Source: Apostichopus japonicus (lineage: Eukaryota > Echinodermata > Holothuroidea > Aspidochirotida > Stichopodidae). Taken from it: a stretch of 64,000 nt of DNA. This document shows, in pieces, positions 50,501-62,500 of the stretch. Location of the stretch: assembly GCF_037975245.1 (NCBI RefSeq), contig NC_092581.1, positions 3,050,001 through 3,114,000 of the forward strand, written 5' to 3'. The position numbers and the translations under genes are program-made. The number at the start of each line of letters is the position of its first letter. Position 1 is the first letter of the stretch. The notes below the pieces were generated by a model. The model was given only the letters and a program-made list of their open reading frames with translations. It searched no databases and was not told where the DNA came from.

Positions 50501-53500
50501 TAGAAATACAGGCGTTGCGGCCGTTGCCTTATTAAAATGCTTTCGATCGTTGTTCTTGTGGAGTTGATTGTTAATGTAATATGAAAGGCAAGTTGAAAAT
50601 GCCAAAATGTTGAAGAAATAATCATATTATTAAAACTCAAAACTCAAACATTAAAACTCAAATACTCTTAACTCATTTAAAAGAAAACTCAAGCATTACC
50701 TTTTAAATAATAGTACAAACCACCCACGCTGAGTTGTTACATTGTCTCTTTGTATGGATTTGCTTTTACCTTTCTTCACTTCCTCTTTATTTTTTTCTCT
50801 GTATTTCCTTATCTCTTTACTCTCTCTGTACTTATGTGATTTTTTAAATTTTCTTTTGTTTGTTAAGGGTCCAGACTTTGAAAAGTCTCTACTTACTTCT
50901 GGTTCCTCCACTTCCATTATAGCATAGTTTGAACTTTGTTTATTGTTATTTCATCATAATGTGAGTAAATTACTCATTGACTGTGTTACTGTTTATATAT
51001 ATATGGAAAGTGGAAAATAAACTTGAAACTATTAGAATATTGCAAGGTATTAAAGCATTCAGTTGCAGACTTGTACAGCTACTTTAGTAGATGGTTTAAA
51101 CCATGTACCGGATCAAAAACAAGGGAGAGTGGAAAACGAAGGAAAAAGGCAAATATTTTGTTGACGTCTTTGTATGACATCACACCTGTTTGCCTCTGGT
51201 TCATTTCTGTTACAAAACACACAAACTCTCCAAGATAACATCTTGACAATAGGCACGCAGGAATTGAACGATACTTTCACCGAGTGTAGTTAAATTAAAT
51301 TCCTCTCTTTAAACAAGCTAAAATTAAACCTCTCTGACAAATTAATTTCTCATGATGTTTACAAAGTCTACAGCAATTTCTCTCAGCATGTTTCCCAATA
51401 ACTTAAACCTCAGTCGACAAAAAAAATCCTGTAAAGCCAAACTGCAGACTGAAGCACAGTGTTTACAAGGTTGAGAGATGACAGGAATATTTCCCAGACT
51501 TTGTATAAATTACATCACACATACTGTACCTAGACATTTACATCAACGACAACCATATCGGGTAGGTAACCTCCCGTTAAATTTCCTTCCCTTAGCTATA
51601 TATCAGTCATCGTTGTCTGAAACACAGTCTAATGTGCATAAAATGTTTACAGCCCTATCAAGGGAATTTCTAATGAACCTGATAACCTGTAGACATTAAA
51701 ATGACATTCTGTACCATATTACATGTTTGGCTTATATTGTATTACTGTACATTGTTCTAGCTAGGTGCATGGGGTTCAAGATTACAGTTCTAAGGGAAAA
51801 TGTCTCTAAGGTAGAAACATCTACTATCAACATCATACTTGAAACAAGCCCAGTACTCACACTTGTATTGTAACATGTATAGTATGTAATAGTGCCCAGT
51901 ATTCATAATCTCCCTCGTGCAATTGTACTCATACTCATGAGCCCGCTGGTACTTGGGACATGGGCCCGCTGTTTGGGACATTTTGAAAATTCTAGTATCG
52001 ATAAATCATACTGTAGTATTAAAGTCTATAAACTTAAGAACAGTTTGTATTCCAGTAAATTTGTACTGAACCTGTACTAATACTCCCCATCATGGATTTA
52101 CGCTCTTAATCCTGCCCTGGGTATTTAGAAGAAAAAAATTTTCAGTTCGATGGTCTTACTTTTTGGTGGTTTGGAAAAATAGAGTACCAAAATAAACTCA
52201 ATATGTGCACTAGAGTAGAGATCAAGGGTAGGTTTGGTAAATAGAACCAGCTGTAGGTGAGTAAAACTACTGTACCTCCAGAAATTTGGTTGTCTGGGAC
52301 GATCAGCCTACGGTTAAAAATATGCTCTCCTAGTGCAAGATGATTCACTACCCTTACATAAAAAACAAGCTTACAAGATGCTTGCGATATGCTTGCTATA
52401 TGCTTGTACAAGCCTGCTGTACGTTAACATGTATCGCACCCAGCCACGCAAGCATGCAGAAGCTTGCAACAGCAGGCTTGCGCAACTTTAGCTCAGGGAA
52501 TGTGAGCTTGTAGTATATTTCTGCAAACTTGAACAACCATAGCTCTGGATATGTAAGCTTGCATAAGCTTGGAGCAGATTTCTGCAAGCTTGCATATAGC
52601 TTTAACGAAGACTGAACTTATATGTAACTTTAGTACTAGTGACAGTTGAAGGACGACACCCTCCCCCCCCCCCCCCCTAAATATGACAGTACAACTTCTG
52701 AAAGAATTCTGAAAGAAAAACATAGAGCCATGTATGTCAGTGCATGTAGTGTATAGGACCCACTGAGTAAGAAAGCTACATACATGTTGCTATAAAGAAC
52801 ACCAAACCCTTTTGCTCAACTGGCAAAACCTTCAGGCAAAATTTTTTCACAATTTGCAATGTCATCGATTTTTTAATATTAACAGGATCATGTCAGTAAT
52901 CTCCCCAAATTTTACTTCCATCAAAATTGTCACTTAAATTGCCACAATGGTAATTGCAACAGCGAATGATCCCCCTAAGGCCGAATGTAACTCTCCCTCA
53001 TGGTGGCTTTATTTATCTCACTTTTGAAGAAAATTAATGTGAAATCGCTGTAGCCTCTTGAAAGTGTCTTCTGCAGGTCTCTTCATTATAGCATCTTGAA
53101 AACATCTTGGTGAAAGATAATATCCCTCGGAAAGTAGTTTTCGTCCCAGAAGATGTAATCAGATCCTGACAACTGTTAAATTTTTAAAGAGTGGGAATCT
53201 GGCAACCAGTTGAAAATTAAAGCGGTACAGATAGTGAAAAGAAGAGTGCGTTTGTTTTGCTATCTGACCGAGGACTTGAACAAAAGAATGCCAGGTCCTC
53301 GGTTGTGATTTCTAAAGAATCACCACGTCCTCGAAAGAATTCTATTGTTATGGGGTATTGTTAAGGTTAGGGTATGTGGATTTGAACAATGGAAAATACA
53401 ATGGGGTCCTCGGTCTGAATGAAACACAAACATGTGTGTGTGTGTGTGCTAGGCCCCCCTTTTTTGAGACCTCAAAGAGACCAGGGAGTAGGGCTAAGAA

Positions 53501-56500
53501 TCTGAGGTGAACACTTTTGGGTACACGTATACTCAAAACCAATCCATCTGTGTAAAAGTTTCAACATGTTACGGTACCATGGAAACTTTTTCATCACAAA
53601 ATGCAGTCATTTGCTCCATTTTTGTTCAAAACTCACAGTAACATTTTACTAAACCTGCAAATGTAAAACAAAAAATTCATGTATTTACTGTGCCTACATT
53701 GTTTTGAGTCATTTTTTTCTCATTTAATCCAAGTAAGGGAAACAAAATAATCATAGTGCACCTTTCATGATAAAGAAATATGACAAGTTTTTACTTGCTT
53801 GTCAGTTATGTCACAAATATGATTTAGGGTAAATATTTGTATAAAAGCTCCTATTTGTTTCCTATTTGTGTCCTATTTATAAATTTTGTAATTTATACTG
53901 GAATAAAGAAATTGAAAAATAATACTAATTTGATTTAAAAGAAATTGCAAGTACAAGAGTCATTGAAATTCCACCATGCAAATTTAACAAGTCAAATATA
54001 ACAGGACTGTACAGTATGTGTTATCCCTAAGCCTACATTATATAACAATTCAGATCTAAATAATGTAGTTAAGGTCCCCCCTTATTTCTAACTTGGTGAT
54101 AATGAATTGAATTTAACCGATCGATGCCATTCGTGGATGCATGATCACATGACGGTGAAACAACTCGCTGATTGGTTGCTTCGTCAATGTGCAGCAACTG
54201 TGACCTCACAGATTTTCCATCATCCATACAAGTATACATGTGCATAATTAAAATTGTCAAACCGTCTACTGCACACATTTCTCTGTCTCACTGTACAGGT
54301 AAATGCAGCTTCCACTCTTCTATTCAAAGTACTGTAGACTATGGTAAGGAAGCAGAGAACGTTACTAATATTCACTACATACATTTTTAGGGTGCGTTAC
54401 TCCTCGGGTTACTGTACACTTGTTAATGAAATCTTCAACATTTAGTGAAATTTCTTTGCATTCCGGTTAACTATTGATATTTAGTTAAAAATAAATCTAA
54501 AAACTGTATTGAAGTTGTCAGTTGAACTTTAAAATTTAACACAGTACAGATTTGTACTTCAAACTGCCTGAACGATACAGAAACTACAGTAGATGTTTCT
54601 TTGTTGGCAATAAAGGAATATCATTTAAACTTATGACTATATCCACCACCCCCAAAAAGACTTTTATTACTTTGATGTGCACATTTATTTTAAATACTTG
54701 TCAATTTTCAATATTCCTCTCTCTCTCTCTCTTTAAACTGATACTGTACGTTTTGTTCAGAATTTGGCAATTCTTTGACTCAGATACAAACAAATCGTTT
54801 AAATGCAAAAAAAGTTGAGAATTAATAAAAAACTACAAACATTTCAGGTTCTTTATTTTTTCGAAGTGGAATTGCCACATTTCGTGATTGTTTTTCCTTC
54901 ATTTTAGTGGCTTCACAAATTTATTTGTGCTACAATATCATATCAATTGTTAATGCATCTTCATGCTCAACAAGTTCTTGTTTGATTTTTAAGAAAAGCA
55001 ATTATTTGAAAGCTTCCTCTTAAAGTTATTTCTGGTTTTAGCCACCCCCCCTCCAATTCATTTGTGACATTTGAATACTATATAAGTTGGGTTCAGAAAC
55101 ATAAAGGGTGTTACAGATTTAGAATGAAATATCATGGGAAGAAAATACAGTTTGCCAATGCTAATACACGTACCGCTTTAATGTAGGGGAGCGTGTAACA
55201 ATCAGTCTAAGTTATAGAAAGCCAAAATACTATGCAATCTCTACTCTCTCCTGAGTAAACATGCAGGCATTGACTTATTGTATGTCAGGTACACTAGAGG
55301 TATACTTTGATGTGACTTTAACAGTGTGCATAATATCATCAAATATCACACAGAATATGTGATCATGTCTAAATGCACCAAATTATGTAGTAATTCACAG
55401 GTTTATTCTGTTACTCGATCTGCCTTGAAGAGAAGAAACTTCATTTGGCAAACTAATCCGGCAGCCTTGCACTTCAACAGGTTTCATGATTCTACTCTCA
55501 TACATATCCCAGTATATGTACAGTATGTGTGCTATGTATAATAACTTGATCATGCATTAATAGAGATGATAGTGGAGAACTTATCAAGCTCGAAAAACTT
55601 TCAAAACGATCGTCAAGGCACACACGCACAAAACAAAAAGTGACAGTTTCTGTTATAGATTTATCAGTATTTTAGAGAAGGATTAATGAAATCATGATAT
55701 CACAGCCATACAATGGCAATCCCATCATGTGTGTGCGTATGTATGTGTGTACATATATGTATGTATACATGTACTGTAGTAGTCATTGAGTTACCATACA
55801 TACATGTAAGGATACAGAGATAGACTTTATTGTGACTTTGTTATGAAATACATAATGTACAAGATGCCATCAAATATTTCACATTATATGCGATGTATAA
55901 ATGCCACAAGCTGCAGCGTAATAATTCACATATTTTACAGTATGTTGCCAAAATACACACACATTCGTGAATTGCAGTAATTATCTAAAGTTTCACTCTT
56001 GCAGTTGAACAAACCTTTTTGGTTGTTTCAAACACAATTCCTAAAAGGTATGCTATTTATAGAATTTGCATCTATAGATCTACTTACAGATAGATACATA
56101 ACTGAGAGATTACAAAAGGAGGACCAAAAAAAACAATCAGAAAAATGTTTGTCAAAGGTCATTGGATGATCTTTGAAATCTTAAACAATGAAAGCTGTTT
56201 ATCAGACACTGAATAGTTTAGCTGCATTTGCCCACATTCAAACCTATAGACTGGTATATACTGTACTGTAGTACTTATATCCAACTAATAAGGATTCTCA
56301 TTTATTACTTACTACTACTGTGATTAATTGCTAAAAGAACCTTCATCATTTGTTGTATCATAAATTTTCACTTTTCAATGTAAAAGTGAAGTTGAATGTC
56401 AGAAACGTTTGTCATCTTTCGTACTGGCATATATATGGCACCAAGTACACAGTCTTACAGTGATTCACAGACCAATTAGGGAAGCTTGTTAAACAGGAGG

Positions 56501-59500
56501 TTCACACTCTGTGTGCAAGGAGCAACGTGGAGTCTTAATGCAAGAGCCTTCATTTTGCAGTCATTTTAAATCGCTCTGAGATGTTTAATTTTGTTTAAGC
56601 AGTCACCATGACATTATCCGACATATATCCCATCACATGAATTATTTTAGCATTAGCCTTACAGTTACAAGAAATTTGAAACACTAGAAAATCCCAAAGC
56701 TTACCAAATTTTGATATTAACAACGATGACAGGCGACTAGGATACTTGTCTCCCTGCTAAGTCATAAAATATAAAAGGATGATTTATTTCAGAGTATATA
56801 CATGCTACAGTTTGTGATCCCTTACAAACTAAGCTTGTTGATCCCTGATATTATACCGGTGCTGTGGCCGAGTGGATAAAGGCGGGTGGCATTTGAAGCA
56901 ATGAGGCTTAGCAATCGGGAGGTTCCGGGTTCGATACCCGGCGGGGTCATAGTAAACTGGGTTTTTGATCCAAGAGCAATCTACGGTTTTCCCATCTGAA
57001 ATGACTTTCTAAAATGCAAAGATTCCAAATTTGTGTTAAATTGGAAGCCATTCGACATTTAAGCTGTAATCCTTAAGCCCTTGCGTGTTTCTTCCACATT
57101 TGTGGTTGCTTCAGCGTCATAAAAATTACTGCTGATTATTATTATTATTATATATTAATAATGACGCAATGGTAACAAGCTATAGAACTACAAAAACAAA
57201 GCCACCACACAAAACTTAAAGTAATCTTCCATAAAACATACTGAACATGCTCCCCCCCCAACCTCCCTCAATACCCAGTCCTCAGCACATACAATACCTA
57301 CAAGACTTTCTCTTCCTTGGCACAAAGACACAGCATTCAACCCAAAAAACCACATCTTCAAAGAGTGTTTTAATGGATCAGAAATTTAAATTTTTAATTT
57401 CATACATAATACATAATATTACATAAACTCAAGACTTCAGGCAGCCAGAATGAAGAATGCATTTCTCTAATGGAAGTTTTGTTAGATTCCTGAGGGAGGA
57501 AGGCTGTCTGTTGTTGCCAAAATTAACAAAAACGAGCGAGGTTTCAAAACTTCTTAGGGGTGGGCTGATCGTAAAAGGATTAGAAAATATAATTCCATTT
57601 TCAGTACTCTTAATGTCAAGCCTCCATTTTTTGGTTAACTTTCCTCATGAGAATATTCTTGCATGTCACCAGTTTGAAAAAAAATTAATCTCAAAATTGA
57701 CTACTGAATGATTAATAGGTCTTGCATTTCTATGGCAAGCTGACAATTTTGTTCAAAATTAGGAGAGCAGTGTGCAGTGTTGCCTTAAAGGTATACATGG
57801 ATGTAAAGTTACACTAATACACTGTATATCTAGACTATACATTCGTGTGAGAGCATTCACAAAGTCATGAGTTGCCATTTGCATGAAGTGAAACCAAGAG
57901 CAAAATAATTGGTAATTTGTTTTCTTAGAAAGAAAGTGGACTACTACAACCACTTACATTATTCAGTATGTTATTTCAGTATTTTTAATTCAGTATATTA
58001 TTCAGTATGGAATCCTTAGTTTGAACAAAACTATGCTGCAGCTACAATAGCATTGAAATATAAACTGCAGGTACTGTAGTCTGTACAGTAAGCACTAAAC
58101 AAACAAAAATTATACATAAAATAAAATTCCATAAAAACTCTGGAAAGATCAAATGATGTTGAGTGTCATAATAAAGTTAAAAGAACATGTTTTGGTTGAG
58201 TTACAACGTTATTACAATTGATAACACAATGGATGCACTTGTAACATTAACATGTAGGCCTGGACTGACTGAGGAGTCGACCTTCTCAGCTTTAAAGGAG
58301 CAACCCAGAGATGATCCCAGATCTTGAAAACTGAAAGAGCTTTAGAATTAGTAGAATTACTGTTTTCTTGGAAATATAGATCTTAAAGTCTTGAATTCTG
58401 CCTACTATATTTAAGTAGGCATAAAGTGGACATTACAACTTGTAGAGCCCTGGATTATAAATCCAGCAGTCATTGTGTATGGATATGAATTAAATCCACA
58501 CTGTCCGGACAGTCCAGGTTCCTGGTCTTTTGCTGCTTTAAACGTTATACTTTAGCACATTAGTTGTGAGGAGACAGGTAAGTGAGTAAGCAAAGTAAGT
58601 ATTTTTAATAATGATCTGTTTCAAGTGCCTCGACATTTACTCTCAACCTCTCCTCTTGTGTACACATAAAGTATCCACAAAGGCAACAGTCTTGTCTTCG
58701 AGTTTCCAGATGGCTTTGAAGACATTCAAAATGCAGTGCTAGGTGATTCTGAGAACATTCTAAATCATTTTGTTTTCTCACTTTTTGTAATAACTTTGGA
58801 GATTTTGGCATTGTTTTTACACTAGATCCGGATCAGATCCACTGATGTTATCTCTCCAGGGTATAATAAAACAGTGATCCAGACACACTAACACTCAAGT
58901 CATACTCGGATCCTCTCAAGTCACTGACCGGATGTCGGGTACATCGAGATCCAGATCTAGTGTAATGTTCAGCAGCCTTTCTAACAAGCAGAGTTCAATG
59001 TGACTTTGAACAAATCAATGTTTTCAATTTGATGGCCTAATTCTAGTGATTTTTTAAGGAACTGGCACTTCAATATTACCTTTATGCCATACAAGGAATT
59101 ACTCTATGTAAAAAAAGACTATATCATCCATACGTACCAGCCAACATGTTGTGTAAAAACAGACTGTACACTGCGATACACTAGACTGTGCAAAGATGGA
59201 ACATACTGTACTAAACAGCCGTGTGCACATGTTATAGATTTATTGATTGTTGAAACTTTGCCGATTCCTTCAGTAGTTTTTTTCTTACAGATTGAAGTAA
59301 GATTTCTCATTGTTTGGTCACTGTAAACATTGTCAGCACACACTTTGGCAAGAATATATACTGCATACTTGCCAAACGTTATTGTATGCTGAGAGTTTTC
59401 AGTTTCAGTTACCATGGTTACATCACATTATTTTAACCAGAAGATTGCTCACGTCTTAATATATTCATGTAGTTTATTTTTTTATTATACAGTATTAAAA

Positions 59501-62500
59501 AAAATTCTTCCAAAATGTCAAGTCATGCTAAAATCAATAATAATAAGAAAAAAGATAAACCTTACGATGTATGTAAAGTACGAAACTAAACAACATAAAG
59601 CAGCTGGATTTCAGCGACTTTCATTCCTTATTTACATAATCACTGAGCAGAGCTGTATAAATTGCCGCCCATTTTGTACACATTATTTGAAAAATAGATG
59701 TTATCGTCCTTTCATGGAATATGACGTATCAAAGGTATTATAATTAGCATGCAAGTATTGAGCAAACTTAGAGAAGTGGACGTCAATGACCCGAGAAAGA
59801 AAAGGAAAAATAAATTAGGGATATGTACAATTCTGTGCAATAATGTAAAACCCGAGAGGCCCAGACCAAGGTGTTTTGTTATGAAATATTGTTATCAAAG
59901 AGATTTAAAAATGGTGTTCAACCACCTCATGTACACTAAATACTGTCATGTTCTCATTTTCAATCCAGAAAAAGCCTTCATTTTATGAAAATTGGTTTGG
60001 TATTTAAATGATAGGCTAGGAAACTGGTGTTTAGATTTTGAGAATACAGTAATATTAAAAAGAGATAACAAAACTTATGTTTGAAACTATCATAAAGATT
60101 AGTCTGTAATAAGAAATATATCGGTCTAAAATCCTGTCCCGGTAGCTTTGTTCCGTTGCGGAGACTTAATTTTATTCGGAAGAGTAAATTGTTCGATTTT
60201 GTGGTGTCATGCCGGGACAACAGATCAAAAGGTCATTCCTCTTTCTGATTATTTCTCACTGATGAAATTAGGACTCCTCCACAACTGATATAACTGTTTT
60301 ATTTTTGATTAAATCACTTGATGATACCTTTAATACCAATAAGTAACATCCAATGACATAAATGAATTATTTCCCTAAGGAATTATTTCCCTAAGGAATT
60401 ATTTCCCTAAGGAATTATTTCCCTAAGGAATTATCAGGGGATAATTTTGATCTATTTGTGTGTGTGTGTGTGTCTAGTAGTTTTGAAGGCACTTAAAATT
60501 TGTCTCAAATAAAAGACAAAAACATACATGTACTAAAAATGCATATATCTTTGCACTTGTGTAGCATTTCATCACATCTTGCGATTCGATAACGGATAAA
60601 AAAAATTCCACTGTATGCAGGGATGTGCTCAGGAATATTTCAGTGCCGGGCTGATTTGTGCGATAGTGTGATCCACGCCCTGGGGGAGGGGTCTCAGGGT
60701 TGGGGGTTGCCCCTCCCCTTTGGAAAATTTTTGCAAATGAAATATGCTTAGATGGCAAATGGTGCAATCTTGTCAGTACAGCACACTTAAGCTTAACAGT
60801 ACATACAGCACTGTATTATATTTTACATCTTGAGAAAGTGTGCATTTTTAACTGAAATTATGAAACCTAAATTGGCCCTAATTGACCTCAGCTATGTGTA
60901 ACTTTCATAAACTTTAACCAGCATACAGTACTTTTTATTTCTCTGAGATTTTTTATCAACTTAAATCATCATTTTAAGCAACAACAACAAATTAAAAATA
61001 AAAAACATTCATGGGTAGATAATAAATTTGTAAGGGTTTTCATTAATAATTATTCAACAGAACGTTCACAGTATGCTCACAATTTTCACTTTGTTTCATT
61101 TTCTTACATATGTATTAAACACTTTAGACGACCCCCAATTAAATAATGTAACCAACTAACACTATACATGATGGTAGCCCAAGTTAGGCCGTACTACCCA
61201 GGCCTATATCACACAAACAATTAGCAACAAAGTCATGGCAAGTAAATTTAACCTTTGGTGAGTTGAATTTTAGCCTTGGTCGCCAGTTGGCGATTTGTAT
61301 TAAAACACTTTGTCATGGCCTGCTTCTCCATAGTTATTAATAACCTGATCAAGACTGGACTTGACCAAGATCAAGAGTTTTTCTTTCTTAAGACTTACCT
61401 TATCCATACTGGCCGTGTTCAAACGCATGATAGAAGCGTGCGCAAGTCTGTCAAACACTGTTCTCATAGCCTTCCGTGAGTAGGTATCTTGAGGTTTAAA
61501 CAATTCTTCCATGAAACGTCTGTTAAACATTGTGCCAATGATGTCGTTCATAACTGAAAATATATAAAATCGCATACAGTACTTGAGCACTGCATTTAGC
61601 AACATACTCTGCCTGTTAATGCAACCATATCTTTCTGTAGGGAATCTGGGGATAATATTGTTTTTGACATTACCCCTCCTCCCTCTTCCCCAATGTTGAC
61701 ATGAAAGGTTAGTACATATATTATACTTTTAATGGAAGGCATTTTGAAGGTCTCCTACTGTCTTGATGGTCCTAGGTTTTCAAATACTAAAAGTTAAAAC
61801 ACTTAAGCCTGAAACATGTATTTTGTCCCAGACAAAATGTATGGACTTCCTAAATAGTGGACTTTAAATTTAGAAGAGAGAGAGGGGTGGTTGGGGGGGT
61901 GGAAATTGACACTGGGAACTATGTTCAATTATAGGCATCAGAGATCGATGAGAAAGGACAAAGTCAAGTCAAGAGGGGAAAATAGGGGATTGGGTAATCA
62001 ATGTGTAGCCTATATTGAGTTCATCTCCTTTGTTACAAAACCACTGCTTGATAGGCTGCCTGGTCTTGAAAACTGGGGTTCATTTGATTACCTTCAAATA
62101 GTAGTAGACAGATTATACTGTAAAGCTGCGTTCTATAAAGTTTTTAGGCCACGACCCAACCAAGACTTTAAGCATTCTGCCAATGTGACAGATGGAACTA
62201 CTTCCTTGCCATCAGTTCATCGATCTTTGTCTTGAACTTGAAGAGACTGCAATGCAATCCTGAGATTAGCACAGCGGGCCACTGATCTCTGTCAGTATTT
62301 ACTACATGAACAATAAGTGCCACCATGTTCTGTGGTAAATAATTTTAGAAGGACTAGGCCACTTAACAATTTCCCATACATACTTAAAAAAATTGTTTCC
62401 CAACTTTTCATTGTGACTTAAATATTTGCCCTTTTCAATACTGAGCCCGTGTTACTTGTCACTTGGCGTAAGTTAGGCATTACTTGGGCTGGGCCTTAAG

